64,000 nucleotides of DNA. Source: Limnovirga sp038203525. Its GTDB lineage: Bacteria; Bacteroidota; Bacteroidia; Chitinophagales; Chitinophagaceae. Under the pieces are notes generated by a model. It was not told where the DNA came from, ran no database searches, and saw only the letters and a list, made by a program, of their open reading frames with translations. Positions 54,767 to 63,324 of the stretch are shown piece after piece. The DNA lies in the NCBI GenBank assembly GCA_038203525.1, contig JBBRDW010000006.1, positions 24,972 to 88,971 of the forward strand, read 5' to 3'. How positions within the stretch are numbered: position 1 is the first letter of the stretch; the number at the start of each line of letters is the position of its first letter. Made by a program: the position numbers and the translations under genes.

Positions 54767-54845
54767 GTCGATAGTTCATGGTAAAATCTGTTTGGTAAAA
54801 TTGATACCCGACACCTGACTGCTCACTGCTGATACCATTACCTCA

Positions 54846-54904
54846 GTACAAGAGTGCGACGCAACAGGCGATGCCATTTAAAGTGAAAGCCGGGCTCAAT
54901 AAAA
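54846..54904 (+). repeat. Dispersed arm, right-pointing (pair with 53829)
   Basis: An exact box A (54846-54864) is followed by GGCGATGCC and box B GCCGGGCTCAATAAAA (54889-54903). Confidence 0.9.
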
Positions 54905-54960
54905 CTTCCTGGCTTTTAAAGGAACAGTTTGAAAATAAATTGATAAAAAATTAAAAATAT

Positions 54961-54979
54961 ACTCCGCTTAAAACGGAGT
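54961..54979 (+). promoter_or_regulatory. Small dyad upstream of parA
   Basis: ACTCCG and CGGAGT form a 6-base-pair inverted repeat around CTTAAAA, ending 11 bases before the parA ATG. It could be a protein-binding dyad or an mRNA hairpin near the ribosome site; no function is demonstrated. Confidence 0.4.
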
Positions 54980-54990
54980 TGGAGTACTAA

Positions 54991-55791
54991 ATGGCAAGAA
55001 TAATTGGAGTGGCTAATCAGAAGGGAGGCGTGGGTAAAACCACCACAGCTATTAATGTAGCTGCAAGTTTAGCCGTACTGGAGTTTAAAACTCTGCTTGT
55101 TGACGCAGACCCACAGGCCAACAGCACTACGGGTGTGGGTTTTGACCTGCACAATGTTACCAACAGTCTCTATGATTGTATGGTAAACAATATACCGGGG
55201 CAGGATGTGATTCTTAAAACAGAAATCCCTAACCTGGACCTGATACCATCGCATATTGACCTTGTGGGCGCAGAGATTGAGATGATCAACTACCCCAACC
55301 GGGAGCAGGTGCTTAAGATGATACTTGAGCCAATAAGAAAAGACTACGAATTTATTATAATCGACTGTTCTCCTTCACTTGGGCTTATTACAGTTAATGC
55401 ACTTACTGCTGCTGATAGTGTAATTGTTCCTGTTCAGTGCGAATTTTTTGCGCTGGAAGGCCTTGGCAAATTGCTGAACACTATAAAGATTGTGCAAAGC
55501 AGATTGAATATCTCGCTTGCAATAGAAGGTATTTTAATGACGATGTACGATGGCCGTCTGCGCCTCTGCAACCAGGTTGTAAACGAAGTAAGGAGACATT
55601 TTGATGAAATGGTTTTTAGTACTATTATCCACCGCAATACCCGTTTAAGCGAGGCGCCAAGTGTTGGTAAACCGGTAATACTGTACGACTCTGACAGTAA
55701 AGGATCTATCAATTATCTTAATCTTGCCAAAGAAATTTTACAGAAAAATCAAATGACCAGGATGACACTGGAAGAAAAAATTATTGAATAG
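54991..55791 (+). CDS. parA: Chromosome-partitioning ATPase ParA
   Basis: The 266-residue protein has the deviant Walker A motif KGGVGKTTTAINVAASL, the Walker B strand FIIIDCSPSLGLITVNAL and QCEFFALEGL, all typical of chromosomal ParA/Soj. It binds DNA as an ATP dimer and moves ParB-bound origins. parB follows directly. The set suggests proximity to the replication origin, but no dnaA or obvious parS site is seen in the window. Confidence 0.95.
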   Translation: MARIIGVANQKGGVGKTTTAINVAASLAVLEFKTLLVDADPQANSTTGVGFDLHNVTNSLYDCMVNNIPGQDVILKTEIPNLDLIPSHIDLVGAEIEMINYPNREQVLKMILEPIRKDYEFIIIDCSPSLGLITVNALTAADSVIVPVQCEFFALEGLGKLLNTIKIVQSRLNISLAIEGILMTMYDGRLRLCNQVVNEVRRHFDEMVFSTIIHRNTRLSEAPSVGKPVILYDSDSKGSINYLNLAKEILQKNQMTRMTLEEKIIE

Positions 55792-55870
55792 CTGGTAGTT
55801 TATGGCTGAAAGCTTCTACTTAAACTGCAACGGCGAACCACAATCTGCAAACTACAAACCACCAACTACA

Positions 55871-56791
55871 ATGACTACTCCCAAACAAAATAAAGACGCT
55901 TTAGGTAAAGGCATAAGGTCACTGCTTCAAAACATTGATGCAGATCTTAAAACTACATCCGGTTCTTTAAAGACCAATGTGATGGAATCTGTAACGGCTA
56001 TTGCCCGTATTCCACTGGAGCAGATTGCCACAAACCCTAAAAACCCAAGGCACGATTTTGATGAGCAATCTTTACAAGAGCTGGCGGCATCAATAAAACT
56101 GCACGACATCGTTCAGCCATTAACGGTAACAAGGCTTGCTTCGGGCAAGTATCAGTTAATAGCCGGTGAGCGGCGTTACCGTGCGGCTGCAATTGCCGGA
56201 TTAAAAGACATACCTGCATACATTCGCCAGGCAAACGACAGCGAATTGCTGGAACTGGCTTTGCTTGAAAACCTGCAGCGCGAAGACCTCAATGCTATTG
56301 AAATTTCATTGAGCTATAAGCGCATGATGGATGAACTGCACTATACACAGGAGCAAGTAGCAGAGCGTATGGGTAAAGAACGAAGTACCGTTACCAATTA
56401 TATCCGCCTTTTAAAATTACCACCAGATATACAGCTCTCGGTTCGCAGCAACGCTATCAGTATGGGCCATGCCCGGGCATTGATAAGCATTGAAACGGTT
56501 GATAAGCAGTTATTTGTTTACCATGAAATTAAAGACCGGCAACTGAGTGTAAGGCAGACAGAAGAACTGGTACGAAACCTATATAAATCTCACAGCGGCG
56601 CTGTTAAATCTTCTTCAAAATCAGGATTACCGCCCGCATATAAAAGAATAGAAGATAATTTAGCGTCTCACTTTAGTACCAAAGTAAAACTTACCCACAG
56701 CAATAAGGGCTATGGTAGTATAACACTTGAGTATTACTCTTTAGATGAGCTAAATAAAATTCTTGATCAAATGAACGTACAGGTAAGCTGA
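55871..56791 (+). CDS. parB: Chromosome-partitioning protein ParB
   Basis: The start at ATG 55871 gives the usual N-terminus (MTTPKQNKDALGKGIRSLL, the ParA-stimulating basic motif); an ATG 69 bases upstream would add an unlikely tail. The 306-residue protein has the CTPase region with GERRYRAAAIAG and ENLQREDLNAIEIS, a helix-turn-helix (TQEQVAERMGKERSTVTNYIRLLKL) and a C-terminal dimer domain. It binds parS and CTP and spreads along DNA. Confidence 0.94.
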   Translation: MTTPKQNKDALGKGIRSLLQNIDADLKTTSGSLKTNVMESVTAIARIPLEQIATNPKNPRHDFDEQSLQELAASIKLHDIVQPLTVTRLASGKYQLIAGERRYRAAAIAGLKDIPAYIRQANDSELLELALLENLQREDLNAIEISLSYKRMMDELHYTQEQVAERMGKERSTVTNYIRLLKLPPDIQLSVRSNAISMGHARALISIETVDKQLFVYHEIKDRQLSVRQTEELVRNLYKSHSGAVKSSSKSGLPPAYKRIEDNLASHFSTKVKLTHSNKGYGSITLEYYSLDELNKILDQMNVQVS

Positions 56792-56796
56792 TCTTA

Positions 56797-57492
56797 ATGC
56801 AAGTCTCAAAAATCTTCATATCCGTTATCTGCATATTTATTATTTTCAACGTGCATGCACAGGAAGATAAAAGGCAATTGGCTACATCGTCTGTAATTGA
56901 TACAACCATTAAGCTGCCGCCAGATACTTCTTCTGCAAAAATTACCACAGATACTTTGATCTTAGCAAAAGATACCATTCCCAAAAAAACATTTCACGAC
57001 CCCCGAAAAGCTACCCGTCGTTCTGCGCTTGTACCCGGCTGGGGGCAGGCATATAACCGGGAGTACTGGAAAATACCCATTGTTTACGGAGCTATCTCCA
57101 TACCCACTGTGCTGTTTATTTACAATAACAAATGGTATAAAAAAACAAGAGACGCCTATACCCTTGTTGTAAGCAGCGAAACAGACCGTTATGGCGAAAT
57201 AGACCCCAAATTAATTAACCAAAATACGGGGCAGCCACTTGATGCCCAAAGCCTGCAGTATTACAGAAACGATTTTAGAAAAAACCGCGATTACTCCGTA
57301 CTTTTTTTTCTGCTTGCCTGGGGAATAAACGTAGTAGATGCTACTGTTTTTGGGCATCTCAAAGATTTTGATGTAAGCGACGACCTTAGTCTTAACGTTA
57401 AGCCAACCTTTAACCCCAGCACCAAAACCATTGGCTTTGGACTTGCACTCAATATTAAAACACCACCGCACAAGGTGCTCCAGGGGTTTTAG
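56797..57492 (+). CDS. DUF5683 membrane protein
   Basis: The 231-residue protein has a signal peptide or first membrane segment (about 1-21), a threonine-rich linker, then RRSALVPGWGQAYNREYWKIPIVYGAISIPTVLF and a later hydrophobic segment (YSVLFFLLAWGINVVDATVFGHL), the DUF5683 pattern. Its role is unknown. It starts 5 bases after parB and is followed by dapB, an order common in Bacteroidota. Confidence 0.85.
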   Translation: MQVSKIFISVICIFIIFNVHAQEDKRQLATSSVIDTTIKLPPDTSSAKITTDTLILAKDTIPKKTFHDPRKATRRSALVPGWGQAYNREYWKIPIVYGAISIPTVLFIYNNKWYKKTRDAYTLVVSSETDRYGEIDPKLINQNTGQPLDAQSLQYYRNDFRKNRDYSVLFFLLAWGINVVDATVFGHLKDFDVSDDLSLNVKPTFNPSTKTIGFGLALNIKTPPHKVLQGF

Positions 57493-57527
57493 TTTACCAG
57501 CTTTTTGTAAGCAAATATTTAATTATT

Positions 57528-57686
57528 TTTTTTAGCCCAGCCGCATTTTTTTATAGCGTCGCCTGTTGCGTCGCACACTTGTACGTTATCAACCAGGGGA
57601 GCAGCTGAATGCCAATATTGAACCAGGCGTACAAGTGAGTGACACAACCAAAGTCCAATTCTTATTCTAAAGCCGGCCAAAAAAAT
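57528..57686. repeat. Short inverted-pair element before dapB
   Basis: The left arm has AGCCCAGC (ending 57541) and box A with variable base T (57566-57584). The right arm begins with a decayed box A, GTACAAGTGAGTGACACAA (57629-57647, also T), and box B AGCCGGCCAAAAAAA from 57671. The centre is only 44 bases. It ends just before TATCTTG (57695-57701), a possible dapB -7 box. Confidence 0.85.
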
Positions 57687-57723
57687 ATTTCTTTTATCTT
57701 GCCAAAAAAAAGTAAAGCATAAA

Positions 57724-58440
57724 ATGAAAATCGCATTGATCGGTTATGGCAAAATGGGCATGGCAATAGAAGAGTTAGCTACAAAAAACAGCCACGAAAT
57801 TGTATTGCGCATAGGCATTGAAAACCTGGAAGACTTTACAATTGAGAACGTACAAAAAGCTGATGTAGCCATTGAGTTTACATCGCCACACAGCGCGGCA
57901 GAAAATATTATGAAGTGTATAGACGCTGGTGTTGCCGTTGTAAGCGGATCTACAGGCTGGCTCTCAAAATGGGACGATGTAAAAAATTACTGTATCGCGA
58001 AAAACGGCACTTTAATTTATGCGAGTAATTATAGTATTGGCGTAAATATTTTCTTTGAGCTGAACGGCTACCTTGCAAAGCTGATGGCAAAACAGGAAAG
58101 CTACCAGGTGAGCCTTGAAGAAATACACCATACCCAAAAAAAAGATGCACCAAGCGGCACGGCTATCACCCTTGCTGAACAGGTGATGCATTATATTACC
58201 GTTAAAAAACAATGGGTAAACCATTTAAGCGATAATGTGGAAGAGCTGGAAATTATCAGCGAAAGAATTGACCCTGCACCAGGTACGCATAAAATAAAAT
58301 ACAATTCTGCAATTGATGATATTGAAATAATACACACCGCACACAGCCGCGCAGGATTTGCAGCAGGCGCAGTACTTGCAGCGGAATTTGTAAATGGGAA
58401 AACAGGATTATTCACCATGAAGAATGTTTTGAATTTCTAA
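57724..58440 (+). CDS. dapB: 4-hydroxy-tetrahydrodipicolinate reductase
   Basis: The 238-residue protein has the NAD(P)-binding GYGKMG at the N-terminus and EIHHTQKKDAPSGTAITLAEQ, the conserved substrate-binding motif of DapB. It reduces hydroxytetrahydrodipicolinate in lysine and diaminopimelate synthesis. It follows parA-parB-DUF5683 with a repeat element in the gap and precedes a histidine kinase gene by 4 bases. Confidence 0.94.
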   Translation: MKIALIGYGKMGMAIEELATKNSHEIVLRIGIENLEDFTIENVQKADVAIEFTSPHSAAENIMKCIDAGVAVVSGSTGWLSKWDDVKNYCIAKNGTLIYASNYSIGVNIFFELNGYLAKLMAKQESYQVSLEEIHHTQKKDAPSGTAITLAEQVMHYITVKKQWVNHLSDNVEELEIISERIDPAPGTHKIKYNSAIDDIEIIHTAHSRAGFAAGAVLAAEFVNGKTGLFTMKNVLNF

Positions 58441-58444
58441 CATA

Positions 58445-60256
58445 ATGAAAAAAGAAATTTGGCTGCTGACTGTCCTTTTATCTTTTTGTTTTACAACAAT
58501 AGCTCAAAACAATTCTGTTGACAGTTTGCGTAAACTAGCCCTAAATACCACGGATAAAAATATTTTAATAAAGACCTGCATTGAGCTTTCAGGGAAATTT
58601 AACCTGAGTAGTTTAGATGAGAATATTCAATATGCCCGCAAAGGCCTGAATGCTGCCTCAGAGATAAAAGATTCTGTAAATATTGCCAAACTGTTTAATA
58701 ACCTGGGTATTACGTTTTATTTTAAAGGGCGGTTCGATAGTGCTGCCTTTTACTATTACAAAAGTGTAGATATTTTCAGCAATAAAAACGAGCTTATATT
58801 ACTCGCCTCTGTATATAACGATCTTGCTAAAATGTACCGTAAAATAGGCCCCTACAGCCGGTCGCACGATTTCTATAACAAAGCCTTGAATATTTTTACG
58901 CAATTAAAAAATAAGGATGGTATTGCAACCATCTACAACGAATCTGGTGTATTATCAGAATACGAAGGAAAGTTTGAAGACGCCGTTAAAAACTACAAGG
59001 CTTCACTTGCATTAAGAAAAGAATTAAACGACAGCGTGGGTATTGCTTATTCGCTCAATTTTATTGCAGGTGCCTATGTACAGGAACATAAGTTTACGGA
59101 AGCAGAGCAATACAATGCGGAGGCGCTTAAAATACGCGAAAGCCTTAAAGACTCCTTTGCCATTGCACTTACCTATACAGATTTTGGGGGCATTTATACA
59201 GCAGAAAAAAAATTCGATAAGGCTGTAGAAAGTTATGTGAAAAGCAATGTTGTAGCCAACAGTATGGGTTATACTGATTTGCTAAGGAATAACTATACCG
59301 AGCTGTCGTATATCGCTTCAGAAACTGGTGATTTTAAAAAAGCACTAGAATACTTTCAAAAAGCAGCCGCATTAAAAGACTCTCTTTATAAAACAGAAAA
59401 CAGCAAACAGGTAGAAGAACTTTCTGCCCGTTACGAAACTGCTGAAAAAGAAAAACAAATTCAGCAGCAGCATTTCCAGATTACCCAACGCAACTACTGG
59501 ATTGCAGGTATTTCGGTCTTTATGGTATTGGGCAGTTTGCTTGGCTATTCTTATTACCGGCGTTTTAAACTTAAACAGCAGACCAGGTTGCAGACCGAAA
59601 TATTAAAGCAGCAAGAACTTGCAACAAAAGCCGTTATAGAAGCCGAAGAAAAAGAACGAAAGCGAATAGCAGGTGATCTTCATGATGGCGTGGGGCAGCT
59701 GATGAGTGCCGCAAGAATGAATCTTTCTGCAATACAAAGCAGCCTGCCTTTCGTTTCTGACGAACAAAAAATCAACTTTAAAAAAGTTGTAAATCTTATT
59801 GATGAAAGCTGCAACGAAGTAAGAACCGTATCGCATAATATGATGCCGAATGCTTTGCTTAAAGCCGGCCTTGCATCAGCCATAAGAGAGTTTATTGACA
59901 AAATAGACGCACATATTCTTAAAGTAAATTTACATACAGAAGGCCTAAACGAACGCATAGATTCCAATATTGAAACCGTACTTTACCGCGTTATACAGGA
60001 GTGTGTAAACAATGTAATTAAACATGCAAACGCAACGGAGCTCGATATTTCACTGGTAAAAGACATTGAAGGAATAAGCTCCACCATAGAAGATAACGGA
60101 CAGGGATTTAACAGCAAAGACCTTGAAAAGTTTAAAGGCATTGGCCTTAAAAACATACAAAGCCGCATAGATTATTTAAAAGGAACGGTGGAGTGGGATT
60201 CTAACCCAGGCAATGGAACGGTTGTAGCCATTCACGTACCGGTTAAAAATAAATAA
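58445..60256 (+). CDS. TPR sensor histidine kinase (NarL-type, HisKA_3)
   Basis: The 603-residue protein has a signal peptide, about six TPR-like repeats (residues 40-330) expected in the periplasm, a coiled stretch, one membrane helix (351-370), a HisKA_3 dimerisation domain with the phospho-acceptor H413 in RIAGDLHDGVGQ, and a C-terminal HATPase domain with DNGQGF and GIGLKNIQSRI. This is the architecture of Bacteroidota kinases paired with LuxR-type regulators. No response regulator is adjacent. The signal is unknown. Confidence 0.9.
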   Translation: MKKEIWLLTVLLSFCFTTIAQNNSVDSLRKLALNTTDKNILIKTCIELSGKFNLSSLDENIQYARKGLNAASEIKDSVNIAKLFNNLGITFYFKGRFDSAAFYYYKSVDIFSNKNELILLASVYNDLAKMYRKIGPYSRSHDFYNKALNIFTQLKNKDGIATIYNESGVLSEYEGKFEDAVKNYKASLALRKELNDSVGIAYSLNFIAGAYVQEHKFTEAEQYNAEALKIRESLKDSFAIALTYTDFGGIYTAEKKFDKAVESYVKSNVVANSMGYTDLLRNNYTELSYIASETGDFKKALEYFQKAAALKDSLYKTENSKQVEELSARYETAEKEKQIQQQHFQITQRNYWIAGISVFMVLGSLLGYSYYRRFKLKQQTRLQTEILKQQELATKAVIEAEEKERKRIAGDLHDGVGQLMSAARMNLSAIQSSLPFVSDEQKINFKKVVNLIDESCNEVRTVSHNMMPNALLKAGLASAIREFIDKIDAHILKVNLHTEGLNERIDSNIETVLYRVIQECVNNVIKHANATELDISLVKDIEGISSTIEDNGQGFNSKDLEKFKGIGLKNIQSRIDYLKGTVEWDSNPGNGTVVAIHVPVKNK

Positions 60257-60260
60257 TCGA

Positions 60261-60468
60261 GTTTTTTGGGAGCCAGACTGCATTGCTGCTAGTGGGCTTT
60301 ACTTGCGTCGCACCCTTGTACTTTAGAATAAAAGGCATCTAGGCAAAGAGGTAGTACGCAAAGAGTTTAAATACCTTGTTTATTTTTCACTGTTCATGCC
60401 TGTTACTAAAGTACAAGAGTGCGACGCAACAGACGATGCCATAAAAATAGTAGCCCGGCTCAAAAAAT
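60261..60468. repeat. Short inverted-pair element
   Basis: The left arm has GAGCCAGAC (ending 60278) and box A with variable base G (60303-60321). The right arm has an exact box A with A (60411-60429) and box B GCCCGGCTCAAAAAA (60453-60467). Here the two variable bases differ. Confidence 0.87.
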
Positions 60469-60533
60469 ATTGTATTGTACTGTTACCCTAGAAATTAATT
60501 GCCGTGAAAAACGATGGATTAACTGCCAATGCC

Positions 60534-60541
60534 TACTTTTG
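60534..60541 (+). promoter_or_regulatory. Candidate -7 element for efp
   Basis: TACTTTTG matches TAnnTTTG and lies 44 bases before the efp ATG. No clear TTTG -33 partner is present. Confidence 0.45.
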
Positions 60542-60585
60542 CGCCCTTAAAACATTTTATTTGAATCGGTAAAATATTAATTGAA

Positions 60586-61152
60586 ATGGCAAATACATCT
60601 GACATAAGCCGTGGAATGATCTTAAAACTTGACGGTAGTTTGTATTCAGTGGTAGAGTTTGGCGAAAATAAAACAGCCCGTGCTGCTGCAAAAGTTTGGG
60701 CTAAATTAAAAGGCGTTGATAATAACCGCACCATAGAAAAAACCTGGAACAGTGGCGAAACCATTTTCCCAATCAGGGTTGAAAAGAAAACTTTTCAGTA
60801 TTTATATAAAGACGAATCAGGGTTTAACCTGATGAATAATGAGACATTTGAACAGATTGCCCTTGCAGAAAATATGATCGATGCACCACAGTTTCTTAAA
60901 GACGGCAGCGAAGTTTTTGTGTTTATCAATACCGAAACAGAACTGCCAATTGGTGCAGAGCTGCCCGAAAAAATTGTAGTGCTGGTAACTTACTGCGAAC
61001 CAGGTGTAAGAGGCGATACCGCCAACCGCGCACTAAAGGCTGCCACCATTGAAACCGGTGCTATTGTAAATGTGCCCCTTTTTGTTAACGAAGGAGAACT
61101 GATACGTGTAAACACTAAAAGCGGTGAGTATATGGAACGAGTAAAAGAATAA
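60586..61152 (+). CDS. efp: Elongation factor P with arginine at the tip
   Basis: The 188-residue protein has the three-barrel EF-P layout, with GDTANRALKAATIETGAIVNVPLFVNEGE in the third domain. It relieves ribosome stalling at polyproline. The loop that enters the peptidyl-transferase centre reads KTARAAAKVWAKLK and aligns with the Arg32 loop of the arginine-modified EF-P type, not with the KPGKG loop of lysine type. R32 is at exactly that position. No modification gene (earP, epmA/B) is adjacent. A terminator follows. Confidence 0.93.
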   Translation: MANTSDISRGMILKLDGSLYSVVEFGENKTARAAAKVWAKLKGVDNNRTIEKTWNSGETIFPIRVEKKTFQYLYKDESGFNLMNNETFEQIALAENMIDAPQFLKDGSEVFVFINTETELPIGAELPEKIVVLVTYCEPGVRGDTANRALKAATIETGAIVNVPLFVNEGELIRVNTKSGEYMERVKE

Positions 61153-61186
61153 ATAACGCAATAAAAAAATTGATTGATTTCAATAT

Positions 61187-61216
61187 AAAAAAAGATGGTC
61201 GAAACCATCTTTTTTT
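61187..61216 (+). terminator. Intrinsic terminator of efp
   Basis: A perfect 13-base-pair stem (61187-61199 with 61204-61216, core GATGGT/ACCATC, loop CGAA) with a T-run lies 34 bases after the efp stop. Confidence 0.9.
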
Positions 61217-61265
61217 ATCGGTTTAAAATCGGGAATGATTGAAAAGTTCATTTTTTATTTTTCGC

Positions 61266-61293
61266 TTGTTTTAAACAAAAAATACCTATTTTG
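61266..61293 (+). promoter_or_regulatory. Candidate promoter of accB
   Basis: TTG (61266-61268), 18 bases, TATTTTG (61287-61293) is close to the Bacteroidota consensus and lies 57 bases before the accB ATG. Confidence 0.5.
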
Positions 61294-61350
61294 CCACTCC
61301 TTTCAGGGTAAAATGGTTCAAAAATTTACAAAATTCCAAAAAAGCATCTT

Positions 61351-61833
61351 ATGGACTTCAAGCAGATTCAGGAACTTATTAAGATCATTAACAAGAGTAA
61401 TATCGGGGAAATAAGTATAGAGGAAAATGAGTTTAAAATTACTATAAAACAAAAGAAGGAAGCCGTACAAACCTTTTTGGCAAGCCAGCCATCTCAATCC
61501 TATGCAACAGCACCAGTTTACACACCCGCATCTGCTCAACCTGCTGCAAGCCAGGTGGCCATTGCAGATGTACCAGTTGCAAAGGCAGATAATTTAGTAA
61601 CGATCAAAAGCCCCATGATTGGTACATTCTACCGCAAAGCCTCACCCGATAAGCCATCTTTGGCTGAAGTGGGCGACGAGATAAGCCCGGGTAAAGTAGT
61701 ATGCATAATTGAAGCCATGAAGCTTTTCAATGAAATTGAAAGTGAAATAGGCGGTAAAATAGTTAAAGTACTGGTAGAGGATGCCAGTCCGGTTGAATAC
61801 GATCAGCCGCTCTTTCTGGTAGAACCTGCTTAA
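61351..61833 (+). CDS. accB: Biotin carboxyl carrier protein of acetyl-CoA carboxylase
   Basis: The 160-residue protein has an N-terminal helical domain, a Pro/Ala linker (about 45-80) and a C-terminal biotinyl domain with EAMKL, the biotinylated lysine being K124. It carries CO2 between biotin carboxylase and carboxyltransferase in the first step of fatty acid synthesis. accC follows 116 bases downstream, probably in the same operon. Confidence 0.95.
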   Translation: MDFKQIQELIKIINKSNIGEISIEENEFKITIKQKKEAVQTFLASQPSQSYATAPVYTPASAQPAASQVAIADVPVAKADNLVTIKSPMIGTFYRKASPDKPSLAEVGDEISPGKVVCIIEAMKLFNEIESEIGGKIVKVLVEDASPVEYDQPLFLVEPA

Positions 61834-61949
61834 TAAAAACGGGGCAAGCTTAAATCAGTAAATGTTTTTTCAAACATTTTTTATTTAAGGTTGCCTTTTA
61901 TTTTAGCTTTTTTTAGGTTCCTCAATTTTCAAATCCACAAATTGAAAAA

Positions 61950-63287
61950 ATGTTTAAAAAAATTCTGATAGCCAACCGTGGCGAGATTGCATTACGTGTA
62001 ATAAGAACCTGCAGGGAAATGGGTATTAAAACAGTAGCCGTTTATTCCACTGCCGATAAAGATAGCCTGCATGTAAAATTTGCTGACGAAGCAGTGTGTA
62101 TTGGTAAACCACAAAGCAGCGAATCTTATCTTAACATTCCCCATATAATGGCTGCTGCCGAAATTACCAATGCAGATGCTATTCACCCTGGTTATGGCTT
62201 TCTTGCAGAGAATGCCAAGTTCTCGCAGATTTGCGCAGATCACGGCATAAAATTTATAGGCCCCAATGCACATATGATCAACAGCATGGGCGATAAAATA
62301 ACTGCAAAAGAAACCATGATAAAAGCCGGTGTGCCTGTTGTGCCCGGGGGCGAAGGTTTGCTTGAAAGTATTGAAGAAGCAAAATCCCTTGCTAAAGTTG
62401 TAGGATACCCTGTTATTTTAAAAGCTACTGCCGGCGGCGGCGGTAAAGGAATGCGTGTTGTATGGAATGATAGTGAAATGGAAAAAGCCTATACAACCGC
62501 TAAAACCGAAGCAGCAGCATCGTTTAAGAACGATGGTATTTATATGGAAAAATTTGTGGAAGAACCACGCCATATTGAAATTCAGGTTGCGGGAGACCAG
62601 TATGGTAACGTTTGCCACTTAAGCGAACGGGATTGTTCTATTCAGCGTCGTCACCAAAAGCTGGTAGAGGAATCCCCATCTCCGTTTATGACAACTGAAC
62701 TCCGCGAAAAAATGGGCGCCGCCGCCATTAAAGCTGCCAGTGCAATTAATTATGAAAGCGTTGGTACTGTTGAGTTCCTGGTAGATAAACACCGCAACTT
62801 CTTCTTCATGGAAATGAACACCCGTATTCAGGTTGAGCATTGCGTAACAGAGGAAGTAATTAATTTCGATCTTATAAAAGAGCAGATAAAAATCGCGATG
62901 GGCGAAAAAATTTCCGGAGAAAATTATTTGCCGCAGATGCACGCGATTGAATGCCGCATTAATGCAGAAGATCCTTACAACGATTTTCGCCCATCACCAG
63001 GCAGAATTACTACACTTAACACACCCGGCGGCCACGGTGTACGTGTAGACAGCCACGTTTATGCTGGCTATGTTATACCGCCGTATTATGATTCTATGAT
63101 CAGTAAACTTATTGCTGTAGCACGCACACGCGAAGAAGCCATTGGCACCATGTACCGTGCGTTAAGCGAGTACATTATTGAAGGCGTAAAAACAACCATT
63201 CCTTTTCACCTGCAGTTGATGCAGAACGAAGATTTTAGAAAGGGAAATTTTACAACCAAGTTTTTAGAAACCTTTACACTCGTATAA
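61950..63287 (+). CDS. accC: Biotin carboxylase subunit of acetyl-CoA carboxylase
   Basis: The 445-residue protein begins FKKILIANRGEIALRVIRTCREMG and has the ATP-grasp glycine loop TAGGGGKGMR, the segment HLSERDCSIQRRHQKLVEESPSP and MNTRIQVEHCVTEEV with catalytic residues. It carboxylates biotin on AccB with bicarbonate and ATP. Full length. It is followed at once by a terminator. Confidence 0.96.
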   Translation: MFKKILIANRGEIALRVIRTCREMGIKTVAVYSTADKDSLHVKFADEAVCIGKPQSSESYLNIPHIMAAAEITNADAIHPGYGFLAENAKFSQICADHGIKFIGPNAHMINSMGDKITAKETMIKAGVPVVPGGEGLLESIEEAKSLAKVVGYPVILKATAGGGGKGMRVVWNDSEMEKAYTTAKTEAAASFKNDGIYMEKFVEEPRHIEIQVAGDQYGNVCHLSERDCSIQRRHQKLVEESPSPFMTTELREKMGAAAIKAASAINYESVGTVEFLVDKHRNFFFMEMNTRIQVEHCVTEEVINFDLIKEQIKIAMGEKISGENYLPQMHAIECRINAEDPYNDFRPSPGRITTLNTPGGHGVRVDSHVYAGYVIPPYYDSMISKLIAVARTREEAIGTMYRALSEYIIEGVKTTIPFHLQLMQNEDFRKGNFTTKFLETFTLV

Positions 63288-63293
63288 AAAATT

Positions 63294-63320
63294 ATCCCGC
63301 TTTTTTGCGGGATTTTTTTT
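63294..63320 (+). terminator. Intrinsic terminator of accC
   Basis: ATCCCGC (63294-63300) pairs with GCGGGAT (63307-63313) around a T-loop and is followed by a seven-base T-run, 6 bases after the accC stop. Confidence 0.92.
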
Positions 63321-63324
63321 GAAT

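Noticed and set aside
54961..56791. parS site near parAB
   Set aside because: No 16-base TGTTTCACGTGAAACA-like palindrome was found; the small dyad at 54961 does not resemble it.
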